The notes beneath the pieces were generated by a model. That model saw only the letters and a program-made list of their open reading frames with translations, searched no databases and had not been told where the DNA came from. A DNA stretch of 64,000 bases from Cytophagaceae bacterium (lineage in GTDB: Bacteria > Bacteroidota > Bacteroidia > Cytophagales > Spirosomataceae), in contig CANHGO010000001.1 of the NCBI GenBank assembly GCA_947460975.1, positions 372,001 to 436,000 of the forward strand. The letters run 5' to 3'. The translations under genes and the position numbers were made by a program. Shown here piece after piece: positions 18,353 through 28,400 of this stretch (positions are counted from its first letter, which is position 1; each line of letters opens with the position of its first letter).

Positions 18353-18677
18353 TTTAGAGAATAAACGTAAAGCATTAGAAGTGCAAGCCGATGAGGTCAA
18401 ATCAAACATTTCTTTAGAGATGGACGATTTGAAAAAAATAGCCAAGGAACGCGGCAATCAAATTTTAATTGCCGGCGGAATTGTCGCAGGAAGTTATTTA
18501 ATTTATTCGCTTTTTTCAGGAGGTGGCGAATCCAAAAAGGAACAAAAAAACGAATCGTCGTTTCTAGGGTCAGCCATTAAATCCTATTTATTGGCCGTCG
18601 CGCTATCGATGGCAAAAGATAAGTTAGTTGATTATCTCAAAAATCTTGAGGAAGAATCGCTCTCAAAAGAACAATAA
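18345..18677 (+). CDS. Small single-helix membrane protein
   Basis: 110 residues from the ATG at 18345, which overlaps the end of the holin-like gene. A charged N-terminal helix (about 1-40) precedes one transmembrane segment (ILIAGGIVAGSYLIYSLF), then a Lys/Glu linker and a second amphipathic helix (SFLGSAIKSYLLAVALSMAKDKLVDYL). I do not recognise the family. It is the last of three tightly packed genes (DksA-like, Holin-X-like, this one), which suggests a membrane partner of the holin-like protein. Confidence 0.65.
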   Translation: MSDLENKRKALEVQADEVKSNISLEMDDLKKIAKERGNQILIAGGIVAGSYLIYSLFSGGGESKKEQKNESSFLGSAIKSYLLAVALSMAKDKLVDYLKNLEEESLSKEQ

Positions 18678-18720
18678 ATTAAAATCTAAATCGTTTGCTT
18701 TTTTTGTATCGCTTTTAGCA

Positions 18721-18753
18721 AGCTTTACTAACTTTTAAAAAGTTAGTAAAGCT
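18721..18753. repeat. Intergenic palindrome, copy 1
   Basis: A near-perfect palindrome with arms AGCTTTACTAACTTTT and AAAAGTTAGTAAAGCT around one base, so effectively a stem of about 14 bp with a short A/T loop. It lies between convergent genes. The same arm sequence recurs at 39400-39432. No T-run follows, so it is not a textbook terminator, though it may stop transcripts from both sides. Confidence 0.8.
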
Positions 18754-18796
18754 AAAATGCACCCCCACCTATCAAAAAAAGCAAAAATAATATTGG

Positions 18797-19871
18797 CTAA
18801 TTTTCCATCAAATAGGCCTTAATAAAATCATTGATTTCCCCATCTAACACCGCATCGGTATTAGAAGTTTGATGGTTTGTGCGATGGTCCTTCACGCGTC
18901 GGTCATCTAACACATAAGATCTGATTTGAGAGCCCCACTCTATTTTCTTTTTACCAGCCTCCACTTCAGCTCGGGCAGCATTGCGCTTGTCTATTTCAAT
19001 TTGGTATAGTTTTGACTTCAATAATCGAAGGGCCACTTCCTTATTCATCAACTGCGAACGTTCTTGTTGGCACGCGATGATAATACCAGAAGGCTTGTGG
19101 GTCAACCGAACTGCTGTCTCCACTTTATTCACATTTTGGCCACCGGCTCCTCCAGAACGAAACGTGTCCCAGTCAATATCGGCAGGATTGATGTCAATTT
19201 CAATGGTATCATCCGCTAACGGACACACATATACAGAAGCAAATGAGGTATGCCGACGCGCATTTGAATCAAATGGTGAGATTCGAACGAGGCGATGAAC
19301 CCCATTTTCAGATTTTAAATTTCCATAGGCAAACTCGCCATCTACTTCGATCGTGACTGATTTTATACCTGCTACGTCCCCATCATTTTGATCTACCAAG
19401 CGAATCTTAAAGCCATTTTTTTCGGACCACATTTGATACATTCGTAACAGCATAGACGCCCAGTCCTGTGATTCCGTACCTCCTGCGCCCGCGTTAATTT
19501 CGAGCACAGCGCTCATATTATCCCCCTCATCAGACATCATTTTACGAAATTCTAGCGCCTCTAACTTGGCCTCTAATTTATCACCCTCCGCATCTACTTC
19601 GGCTTCGGAGGCTTCCTGCATTTCGTAAAATTCCCAAATAGTTTCTAGGTCGCCTTGGGCATTCGTTAATTGGTCAAAGCCGTCGGTCCAAAACTTCAGT
19701 CCCCGCATCTCCCTCATCGTCGTTTCAGCCTTCACAGGATTATCCCAAAATGCAGGATCCAACGTGACAGTTTCTAATTCTGAAATTAAATATTTTTTGT
19801 GATCGTAGTCAAAGATACCTCCTTAAAGCCTCTATTCTGGCTTTCAGGTCATTGAACCTGTCCTTAGTCAT
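18797..19871 (-). CDS. prfB: Peptide chain release factor 2 with programmed +1 frameshift
   Basis: Frees finished peptides at UGA and UAA. The frame opens at ATG 19871 and runs 20 codons to CTT (19812-19814), then meets TGA at 19809-19811. The site reads AGGAGG-TAT-CTT-TGA-C, the classic autoregulatory +1 slip of RF2: an internal Shine-Dalgarno three bases before CTT and a poor UGAC stop. After skipping one T (19811), the frame continues from GAC at 19808-19810 to the TAG at 18797-18799, giving 357 residues. Family motifs: GGQ in [14 protein letters not shown] and SPF in [12 protein letters not shown]. When RF2 is low the stop is not recognised and the shift makes more RF2. Confidence 0.96.
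19809..19823 (-). promoter_or_regulatory. prfB +1 programmed frameshift site
   Basis: Minus strand AGGAGGTATCTTTGA followed by C. AGGAGG (19818-19823) pairs with the 16S rRNA tail while the ribosome has CTT in the P site and UGA in the A site. This is one of the very few strong Shine-Dalgarno sequences in the window, in keeping with its use for frameshifting rather than initiation in this phylum. Confidence 0.95.
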
Positions 19872-19894
19872 ATGTTTTTCTTCTTTATAAAGTG

Positions 19895-19902
19895 CAAATA
19901 TA
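19895..19902 (-). promoter_or_regulatory. -7 box of prfB promoter
   Basis: On the minus strand it reads TATATTTG, a full match to TAnnTTTG, placing transcription start near 19888 and the prfB ATG about 17 nt later. Confidence 0.5.
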
Positions 19903-19952
19903 CCCGATTTTGTACTAAATTGCGGTCTCATTCATATAAATCATCTAATAAT

Positions 19953-21347
19953 ATGGCGCAATCTTACGATTTGATCGTGGTAGGCTCAGGCCCTGGAGGT
20001 TATGTAGCAGCTATCCGAGCTTCTCAATTAGGTTTAAAATGTGCGGTAATTGAAAAGGAATCCTTAGGCGGAATATGCCTAAACTGGGGATGTATACCGA
20101 CTAAAGCACTTTTGAAATCTGCCCAAGTTTTTGAATATATTAAACATGCATCAGACTACGGAATAACCGTTAAAGGGGCTGAAGCTGATTTCTCAAAAGT
20201 AATTTCTCGTTCTCGCGGTGTCGCTGACAGCATGAGCAAAGGAGTTCAATTTTTGATGAAAAAAAATAAAATCGATGTCATTATGGGAACCGGGAAAGTA
20301 AAACCCGGTAAAAAAGTAGAGGTCATTGACGCTGAAGGCAAGTCGGTCATTTACGACGGAAAATACATTATGATTGCCACAGGTGCGCGTGCTCGTGCAT
20401 TGCCGAATATCCCTATTGACGGTGAAAAAGTCATTGAATATCGCAAAGCGATGAGTTTGGAAAAGCGTCCAGATTCGATGGTCATTATAGGCTCAGGTGC
20501 CATAGGCGTAGAATTTGCGTATGTCTATGCGGCGATGGGCACTAAGGTAACGATCGTTGAGTTTTTACCTAATGTTGTGCCCGTGGAAGACGAAGATGTT
20601 TCCAAAGAGCTGGCCAAGCAATACAAAAAAATGGGTATTGATATCTTAACGAATTCCAGTGTTGAGAAAGTAGATACAAAAGGAAAAGGTTGCAAAGTAA
20701 GCATCAAAACGCCTACTGGAAATCAAGAAATATCGTGTGATATTGTTTTATCGGCGGCAGGTGTCATTTCAAATCTTGAAAACATAGGCCTTGAGGAGGT
20801 TGGAATTATTGTTGACAAAGGCAAAATCCCTGTAAATGCTTGGTATGAAACGAATATTCCAGGTTATTACGCCATTGGCGATGTAACTCCAGGACCGGCT
20901 TTAGCTCACGTAGCTTCCGCTGAAGGTATTATTTGTGTGGAGAAAATCGCTGGTCATAAGACAGAAGCTTTGGATTATAGTAACATTCCGGGTTGTACCT
21001 ATTGTACCCCAGAAATCGCTTCTGTGGGAATGACAGAGAAAAAAGCGATTGAAGCTGGATATGAAATTAAAGTAGGGAAATTCCCATTTGTAGCCTCAGG
21101 TAAAGCGACAGCTGCCGGAGCACGTGACGGATTTGTTAAAGTAATTTATGATGCCAAATATGGCGAATTACTTGGCGCCCACATGATTGGATACAATGTA
21201 ACTGAATTAATTGCCGAGGCCGTGGTGGTCAGAAAATTAGAGAGTACGGCATACGAAATCATGAAATCCATCCATCCACACCCAACGATGTCTGAGGCAT
21301 TTAAAGGTGCGACGGAAGCAGCTTATGGAGAGGCGGTCGATTTATAA
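19953..21347 (+). CDS. lpdA: Dihydrolipoamide dehydrogenase (E3)
   Basis: 464 residues. FAD enzyme that reoxidises lipoamide with NAD+ in the pyruvate and 2-oxoglutarate dehydrogenase complexes. Seen: the FAD motif VVGSGPGGYVAAIRA, the redox disulfide in CLNWGCIPTKA, the NAD motif VIIGSGAIGVEFA, YAIGDVTPGPALAH, and the active-site His in HPHPTMSEAF. I start at the ATG giving MAQSYDLIVVG; the longer in-frame option from 19872 adds a basic, non-conserved extension overlapping the prfB leader. A strong terminator follows. Confidence 0.95.
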   Translation: MAQSYDLIVVGSGPGGYVAAIRASQLGLKCAVIEKESLGGICLNWGCIPTKALLKSAQVFEYIKHASDYGITVKGAEADFSKVISRSRGVADSMSKGVQFLMKKNKIDVIMGTGKVKPGKKVEVIDAEGKSVIYDGKYIMIATGARARALPNIPIDGEKVIEYRKAMSLEKRPDSMVIIGSGAIGVEFAYVYAAMGTKVTIVEFLPNVVPVEDEDVSKELAKQYKKMGIDILTNSSVEKVDTKGKGCKVSIKTPTGNQEISCDIVLSAAGVISNLENIGLEEVGIIVDKGKIPVNAWYETNIPGYYAIGDVTPGPALAHVASAEGIICVEKIAGHKTEALDYSNIPGCTYCTPEIASVGMTEKKAIEAGYEIKVGKFPFVASGKATAAGARDGFVKVIYDAKYGELLGAHMIGYNVTELIAEAVVVRKLESTAYEIMKSIHPHPTMSEAFKGATEAAYGEAVDL

Positions 21348-21366
21348 TCTACCCCATATATAAATC

Positions 21367-21392
21367 AAAAGAGGAGCAAATGCTCCTCTTTT
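21367..21392. terminator. Terminator between lpdA and the DUF1080 gene
   Basis: Perfect 12-bp stem AAAAGAGGAGCA / TGCTCCTCTTTT followed by further Ts on the plus strand. It serves lpdA and, through its A tract, can also stop the convergent DUF1080 transcript. Confidence 0.9.
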
Positions 21393-21417
21393 TTTATGCC
21401 TAAAAATCAATCTCAAT

Positions 21418-22038
21418 TTATAGAGATCTAACTTTGATACTTTTGTAAGCTACTTTACTTTTGGGATCGTGCGCCTGAAGGGCAATTGTTCCGGCTTTAA
21501 TTAAGCGTTGTTCTTGGCCTTTGCTACGTAAAGGACTTGCGGGTTGAGTATAATCTACAACCGTAACCCCATTTATTTTAGTGACGATTCTATTTCCTTT
21601 AACAGTCACGTTTAAGTCAAACCACTCCTCATCTTTGACAAAACGCTCAGAAGTATCCACGATGTTATACAAAGAAGCTGTCCTGCGCCAATCCGTGTGT
21701 GAGTTATTCACTTGAACCTCATACCCTACTGAAGGAAAACCTACAGGTAAAAAATCGGTACATACATACAATCCAGAGTTTGAACCAGGGAATGTCATTA
21801 CTGTGGCTTGAACTTCAAAATCCTTGAAATTATGATCTCCCACCGGGCCATCATAAAACAAGTGCCCGCGAGGACCTTCAATAATAATAGATCCATTTTC
21901 TACTCTAAAAGAAGCTGGACTTTCGTTAATTTTCCAATTATTTAATGATTTGCCGTCGAACAATTCAACCCATTTTTTTCCTTGAGCAGACACTTGCAAA
22001 GTCATTAAAACCAAGAATACTACAATTACATTTTTCAT
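21418..22038 (-). CDS. Secreted DUF1080 (3-keto-disaccharide hydrolase family) protein
   Basis: 206 residues: signal peptide about 1-18, then one concanavalin-like DUF1080 domain. Family blocks: WVELFDGKSLNNWK, GPRGHLFYDG, FEVQATVMTFPGSNSGLYV, and YEVQVNNSHTDWRRTASLYN. Characterised members cleave glycosides whose sugar has first been oxidised to a 3-keto form. It is the second gene after a secreted Gfo/Idh-type dehydrogenase (23 bp gap), which would perform that oxidation. The natural glycoside is unknown. Confidence 0.85.
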   Translation of the reverse strand: MKNVIVVFLVLMTLQVSAQGKKWVELFDGKSLNNWKINESPASFRVENGSIIIEGPRGHLFYDGPVGDHNFKDFEVQATVMTFPGSNSGLYVCTDFLPVGFPSVGYEVQVNNSHTDWRRTASLYNIVDTSERFVKDEEWFDLNVTVKGNRIVTKINGVTVVDYTQPASPLRSKGQEQRLIKAGTIALQAHDPKSKVAYKSIKVRSL

Positions 22039-22061
22039 TATTTATTAAGTTTAGATTTGAT

Positions 22062-23384
22062 TTAAAGTTTAATACCCCATTGAGCATTCATTTTTCTACC
22101 AAGCAAAGCATTTGCCGAGGCATCATTAAATTTTTCGGATTTGGGATTCCAAGTTAATGATTTATTCAAGGCATAGGCAATATTTCCTATGTTACACACA
22201 GAGGCAGTTCTATGACCGATCTCCACGTCGCAAATAGGCATTGATCGGTTGCGAATAGCGTTTAAAAAATCTTTATAATGATTTTCGCTTGCGTAAACAT
22301 GCTTTTCGTTAGCTCCAATAATACGATCTTTTAGCTCCGGCTTTGAAGTTTCTAGTTTCTTTCTTTGAACACGTAAAGTACCTTCGGTACCTACAAATTC
22401 AATTGCGTTATTCCACTCCCAAGGCTGATGCGTCATCGTAATGCCATTGGCATACGTATATGTTAAAAATTCATTGCCGTTGGTTTTAGGAGCATCCACT
22501 TTTACTGGACCGCTTCCATCCATGTCGAGCGCCCATTGGACTATATCAAACATGTGCGCGCCCCAATCCGTCATACCGCCACCGCCAAATTCTTTGTATT
22601 TACGCCAATTTGGAAAAACATCCTTGGATAATGGCGGAGCTAGTTCCGAATTAAATGGAACGGCACTGTTAGGTCCCAACCATTTTTCGAAATCTAGGCC
22701 TGTTGGCATTTCTTCGGCAGCTAAATCATAGGCGATGGGCGGAGGTCCAACATTCACTTTAATTGATTTCACTTCTCCTATATATCCATTGCGAATTAAT
22801 TCAGCAGTTTGTCTAAATTCAGGCCAAGAACGCTGCATGGACCCTGTTTGGAATACACGCTTATATTTTCTAGTGGCATCTACCATCGCGCGGCCCTCTT
22901 TTACAGTTAATGAAAGAGGTTTTTCACAATAGATATCTTTTCCTGCCGCTGCAGCTCGAACAGACATAGCTGCATGCCAATGGTCTGGACTTGCGATGAC
23001 CACCGCATCTACATTTTTAAGGGCTAATAATTCTCTAAAATCTTGATAGTTAGGTATTTCAGAATAATTACCCAAAGAAGGCGTTTTCGAATAAATATCT
23101 TTTACGCGATCTACAAACTGTTTGGCTTTGGCTTGGTATACTTCTGAAATAGCTGTGATTCGAGCTTCACCCGTACTCAAAAATGAATTGGATAAGCCTT
23201 TTCCTTGTTTACCAGTACCGATGAATCCTAAGTTCATCATATCACTTGGCGCTAAATAAAGCGATCCGTCTGGGCGTTTACCTCCTAATACATGACGAGG
23301 AACAATTAAAAACGAACCAAAGGCAAGACTAGCTTGGGCTAGGAAATCACGTCTTTTAACGGAATTGGGTAATGAATTTTTCAT
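22062..23384 (-). CDS. Exported Gfo/Idh/MocA family oxidoreductase
   Basis: 440 residues. A twin-arginine-type leader (KRRDFLAQASLAFGSFLIV) indicates export of a folded cofactor enzyme. Next come an NAD-binding Rossmann motif (LGFIGTGKQGKG), the family EKP motif (CEKPLSLTVKEG), and a substrate domain with GGGGMTDWGAHMFDIVQWAL. Members oxidise sugar or cyclitol hydroxyls. With the DUF1080 gene downstream, the pair fits a two-step route: oxidise a glycoside at C3, then cleave it. The reaction direction and substrate are inferred. Confidence 0.88.
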   Translation of the reverse strand: MKNSLPNSVKRRDFLAQASLAFGSFLIVPRHVLGGKRPDGSLYLAPSDMMNLGFIGTGKQGKGLSNSFLSTGEARITAISEVYQAKAKQFVDRVKDIYSKTPSLGNYSEIPNYQDFRELLALKNVDAVVIASPDHWHAAMSVRAAAAGKDIYCEKPLSLTVKEGRAMVDATRKYKRVFQTGSMQRSWPEFRQTAELIRNGYIGEVKSIKVNVGPPPIAYDLAAEEMPTGLDFEKWLGPNSAVPFNSELAPPLSKDVFPNWRKYKEFGGGGMTDWGAHMFDIVQWALDMDGSGPVKVDAPKTNGNEFLTYTYANGITMTHQPWEWNNAIEFVGTEGTLRVQRKKLETSKPELKDRIIGANEKHVYASENHYKDFLNAIRNRSMPICDVEIGHRTASVCNIGNIAYALNKSLTWNPKSEKFNDASANALLGRKMNAQWGIKL

Positions 23385-23665
23385 ATTTAATAGGTTAATT
23401 ATTTTGTAAAAATATGCTTTTTCTTTAAAAATCCTATTCGATGGTATCGGGTAAATTTTGAATTAGGTATGCCAACTTACACAATAAATAAAAACAGATG
23501 AAGCTAAGGTATGCATTGAATAAGTTTTGCCAAATTTTTTTGTGAAAAAAAATTAAGAAAATATCTCATGTCAACTAAGGGTAAAATAAAAAATAGGAGT
23601 CTTTATAAATAATGTAAATTATAAATAGTAATATTCGCAGATTTTATATTTTTTAAACGAGAACT

Positions 23666-24337
23666 ATGGTTCAAAAATTGCCCGGCAATTTTCAAGAAAA
23701 AAAGGAATTTAAGGTTTCATATTTGGCTGAAAACCAGGAAGTAAACATTCCTGAGGTTGAAGAAAAGGAAATAGATGATGAAATATTTATCAAAAAAGCA
23801 CTTGAATCAAATCCTAAATATGGCTGCGAATTATTATTCAGAAAATATTATAAGCCATTGTGTAATCACGCCATCAGGTATGTTTATTCCAAAGAAATAG
23901 CTGAAGATTTAGTTAGTGATGTGTTTTGCAAATTTTGGAAAAACGAGTCTTATAAAAATATCACCTCTTCTTTTCGATTCTATTTATTTAGAAGCGTACG
24001 TAACACAGCTTTTACCTATTTGCGATCTGAATTTAATGCGACAGAAAAATTCGATAACAACAATTTCGTCGAAGCATCCGAAAATCTAAAAGCAGATAGC
24101 ATCTGTATTTATGAAGAAACATTGCACCGAGTAAAGTTGCTTGTGGATTCAATGCCACCACAATGCAAGAAAATATTTTTATTAAGTCGCTTTGAATCTA
24201 AAGGGAATAAAGAAATAGCTCAAGAGTTAAATCTTTCTTTAAAAACCGTTGAAGCCCACATGGGAAAAGCGCTAGGAATCATGAGAAAAGGCTTAAAGGA
24301 TTACATATCGCTTATTTTTATTTATTGGTGTTTATAG
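23666..24337 (+). CDS. ECF sigma factor paired with FecR
   Basis: 223 residues. A charged N-terminal extension of about 40 residues precedes region 2 (CELLFRKYYKPLCNHAIRYV, AEDLVSDVFCKFWKN) and region 4 (MPPQCKKIFLLSRFESKGNKEIAQELNLSLKTVEAHMGKAL). This is the Bacteroidota family-1 ECF type that is held by a FecR anti-sigma and released by an outer-membrane transducer. FecR follows after 43 bp and a SusC with an STN domain follows that, so it most likely drives the susCD genes beside it. Confidence 0.9.
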   Translation: MVQKLPGNFQEKKEFKVSYLAENQEVNIPEVEEKEIDDEIFIKKALESNPKYGCELLFRKYYKPLCNHAIRYVYSKEIAEDLVSDVFCKFWKNESYKNITSSFRFYLFRSVRNTAFTYLRSEFNATEKFDNNNFVEASENLKADSICIYEETLHRVKLLVDSMPPQCKKIFLLSRFESKGNKEIAQELNLSLKTVEAHMGKALGIMRKGLKDYISLIFIYWCL

Positions 24338-24380
24338 GAACCCACATTTGAAATGTATCACTATAACAGTGAATTAAGGA

Positions 24381-25379
24381 ATGAAAACAGATATTAATAA
24401 AATAATGGTTTTTGATTTTTTTGCAGGCAGGCTAACGCCATTGCAGCGAAAAAAAATTGAAAATTGGGTTCAAAGCCCACAAAACGAAGAGCTTTTTTAT
24501 TTATACTTAGAAGAATGGGAAAATAATAATTCTGAGTATGAGCCAGAGGGAGGTATCGCACTAAAACAATATGTAAACTATTTAAATACGGAAGAAAAAG
24601 AGTTTTCGACTTCTTATGTAGCAAAAGAAAAAAGAGGAAAATATAGGCTATTGACGCTCAGAAATATAGCAGCCTCTTTAATCTTGTTTGTTATGATTGG
24701 ATTATTAGTAACAAATGAATTATTCTATTTCAAAACCTATAAAAATACAGATAATGAAATTCAATCCCTGACATTAGATGATGGGACTAAAATTATATTA
24801 AATCAAAATTCATCCTTAAAAATTCATCGGTGGGGATTAACCAAAAATACAAGGGAAGTATATCTTGTAGGTGAGGCCAAATTTTTTGTAACACATACAA
24901 AAAGCAATGATCGTTTTATCGTGAAAACCGACAAAAATTTCGAGGTGGTCGTTTTGGGAACTGAGTTTGCTGTTTCTTCTCGAACAAGGGGAGCGAAAGT
25001 TATTTTAAATAAAGGAAAAGTTCTTTTAAACTACGAAGAAGGCAAAAAAACCAAACATTTATTTATGAAACCCGGCGACTATGTTTTATTTAACAAACAA
25101 AACAAGGCCAGTTTAAATACTTTTTCTGAGAAACAGTACCTGTCGATATGGCAAGAAAAAAAGTTTGTTTTCAACAAAACTTCTTTAAAAGACGTGGCAA
25201 TTATGTTGGAAGAGACATATGGACTAAAAGTAAAAGTTTTTGGAACTGATCTAGCTAATAGAAAATTAATGGGCTCATTTCAGGCTGAGAATTTAGATGA
25301 ACTATTAAACACTGTATCTGAATTATTAAGAATAAACGTAATAAGACAAAACAATGAGGTAGAACTCATTGAGAAGTAA
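24381..25379 (+). CDS. FecR family anti-sigma factor
   Basis: 332 residues. A cytoplasmic N-terminal part (about 1-90) is followed by one transmembrane helix (NIAASLILFVMIGLLVTNELF), then a periplasmic FecR domain (TLDDGTKIILNQNSSLKI, VYLVGEAKFFVTH, FEVVVLGTEFAVSSR) and a C-terminal STN-like repeat (FNKTSLKDVAIMLEETYGLKV). It relays ligand-bound SusC status across the inner membrane to the sigma factor encoded upstream. The order sigma, FecR, SusC matches cell-surface signalling systems. Confidence 0.92.
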   Translation: MKTDINKIMVFDFFAGRLTPLQRKKIENWVQSPQNEELFYLYLEEWENNNSEYEPEGGIALKQYVNYLNTEEKEFSTSYVAKEKRGKYRLLTLRNIAASLILFVMIGLLVTNELFYFKTYKNTDNEIQSLTLDDGTKIILNQNSSLKIHRWGLTKNTREVYLVGEAKFFVTHTKSNDRFIVKTDKNFEVVVLGTEFAVSSRTRGAKVILNKGKVLLNYEEGKKTKHLFMKPGDYVLFNKQNKASLNTFSEKQYLSIWQEKKFVFNKTSLKDVAIMLEETYGLKVKVFGTDLANRKLMGSFQAENLDELLNTVSELLRINVIRQNNEVELIEK

Positions 25380-25416
25380 ACGATTAAAATACATCAAAAT
25401 TTAACCTAAAATTACA

Positions 25417-28400
25417 ATGAAGAAAAAACAACCAATTAACGCAACCTACGGGATTTTACTATTCCTATTGCTTTCGTGGCAGCCGAGTCACTCCCAAATT
25501 TTGGCAATGGTTCAGCAAACTAAACAAACTGAAACGTCCAAAAATGATTCAAAAAAGGCATTAGGATCAATTTTAGTTGACCTTGAGGGGATTTATCGGG
25601 CAAATATCTTTTTTGAGCTAAATACGGTCGAAAATATATTTGTAAATCCTAAAATCATCAGCACGGGATTGAGCCTTGAGGAAAATTTACAAAATATTTT
25701 GAAGCCTTTGGGTTTAACGTATAAAAAGAATAACAAAACATCTTATTCTATTACCATTGACAATATTTATAAAAAAACGAGTACGATAAATTTTACTCCG
25801 GCAATAAGCAATGAACCTGATCAAAAATTAGGGCCCCAAGTAAAAGGAAGAGTTCTGGATGAAAATGGAAGTGGCTTACCTGGTCTAAGCATCTTAATTA
25901 AGGGTACTTCTAAGGGAACGTCGACGGATATCAACGGGTCATTTCAATTGGAAGTCCCTACAACAGAAACCGTTTTAATTTTTAAATATTTAGGTTACGA
26001 AACCAAAGAAGTTTTAGTTGGCAATCAAACTAATTTAGAAATTTCTCTAAAGCCTGAAAATAAATCATTGACAGAAGTAGTGGTCACAGCCTTAGGCATA
26101 AAAAAACAATCTAAAAGTGTGGGATATGCCACAGCAAGTGTGGGTACTGATGAAATGACATTAAATAGGACTGCCAATTTCATGAATGCCCTTCAAGGAA
26201 AAATGGCCGGTGTGAATATAACTCCCTTAGGCTCAGGACCTGCTGGAACAAGTAAAATTAGAATAAGGGGTCAATCTTCTTTTGGGGGAAATAACTCCCC
26301 ATTAATCGTCGTGAATGGCGTACCTATAGACAATACAAATAATGGAGCGAGAGGAGATGTTTCCGAAAGAGGATCCAATAGAACTTCAGATGGAGGGGAT
26401 GGTTTAAGCAGTATTAATCCGGATGACATTGAAGCAATGACTGTTTTAAAGGGAGCAGCCGCATCCGCATTATATGGATCTCGTGCAAAGGATGGTGTCA
26501 TTATGATTACAACAAAAACTAGAAGTAAGGGAAATGGCATTTCTTTAGCATATAACTCAAATTTTACTTCGGAAACACCGTTGGATTATACCGATTACCA
26601 ATACGAATATGGCCAGGGCGAAAATGGAATAAGGCCTACAACCCCATTCCCTACTTCGGGGCAGTGGAGTTTTGGAGAGAAATTTCAACCCGGAATGACA
26701 CAAATGTTATTTGATGGGGTTACATTGCCATATGAGCCGCAAAGAAACCAAATATCCCAATTTTACAGACAAGGCTACACTTGGACAAATACCTTAACCC
26801 TAACTTCAGGTGGGGAAAATGGTGGATTTAGTCTTTCTGTAGCGAATTTAGATAACCGCACAATTTTGCAAAATTCAGGATACGATAGGAAAACAATAAA
26901 TCTAGGATTTACTCAAACATTATCTAAAAGATTAACGATTTCTGGGAATATTAATTACTCCAACGAGTACAGAAAAAATCCGCCCAATATTGCTGAGCAG
27001 GATTATAGCCCGGTAATTATTTTTAATATGGCGAATTCAATGCCATTAAGTGCATTAGAAAAATATGCAGAAGACGCAAATGGAAATGAAACCGTTTGGT
27101 CACGTTTTACAAATAGAACCAATCCATACTTTGCATTAAAAAGGTTTGATAACATTACGAATGATCGAATTTTTGGAAATCTAACGGCTAAATTCAATTT
27201 TACTGATTGGTTATTTATACAGGGACGATTGGGACAAGATTATTATTCAAGAGAGCAAGATTATAATTTACCTACAGGAACACAAAGACAAGTTGCTGCC
27301 CCCGCAGGATTTGTCAATGGTCAATTTGTGCAAGATTCCAGAAATGTAAGGGAGTTAAATATGGACTTCTTATTAGGAGCCAATAAAACCTTTGGCTCTT
27401 TTGGAGTTAATTTAAATGTAGGAGGAAATCAAATGTATAGAAGAATTAGTCGCCACAATGTGTTTGTACAAGATTTTTATACAAGAAATTTGTACACCAT
27501 TGGAAATGGTAGACAAAGAGATGCTACATATGATTTTTCTGAGCGCCAAGTGAATTCCTTATATGGCTCTGCAGAAGTTTCATTTAAAGATTATTTATTC
27601 TTAAGTGGAACCGTTAGAAATGACTGGTTTTCAACCTTATCGCCAGAAAATCGCAGTATACTTTATCCATCAATCACCTCCAGTTTTGTATTTTCGCAAG
27701 CTTTTGCAAGTGCTCTTCCAGATTGGATTACTTTTGGAAAAATCAGAGCAGCATATGCTGAGGTGGGAAGTGATACCGATGTTTCGCCATATGCAAACAA
27801 TCTGTTTTATGGGATAAATGCACAGCAATTTCCTTCTCCAAGTGGTGCGTCGCAACCATTGGGCAATATTAATGGATCTACAGTTCCTAATGCGAATTTA
27901 AGACCCATGCGAGTTTCTGAAAAAGAAGTTGGATTGGAGTTGAAATTATTTAATAATGCTCTGGGCATAGATTTGACCTATTATGATAAGCTTTCTTCAG
28001 ATCAAATTTTAAGAGCACAAACTTCAAATGCTGGAGGTTACTTATCTCAATTAATTAATGTGGGACAAAGTAGAAACCAAGGAATTGAAATGCTCATATC
28101 TATAAATCCTATTAAATCCCAAAATTTCAATTGGAACCTAATTTTAAATAATGCTTACAATAAAACGGAAGTATTAAACTTAGGCAACAATGTAAGTAAC
28201 AATATGATTACTGTAGGTACAGCTGATTTCTCAGGTGAATTAAGGCAGGTTGTAGGGAAGCCAATGGGTCAACTCTATGGATTTGGCTACATGCGTGACG
28301 CTCAAGGAAGACAAATATTTGATATTGGTAACGGTCGGCCTTTGAGAACAACGGATCAAATAGCCTTTGGATCTGCCATTCCATTGTGGGTAGGAGGTAT

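Noticed and set aside
18797-19871. Apparent frameshift pseudogene at prfB
   Set aside because: The internal stop sits in a perfect RF2 recoding context and both halves align with RF2, so the gene is functional.
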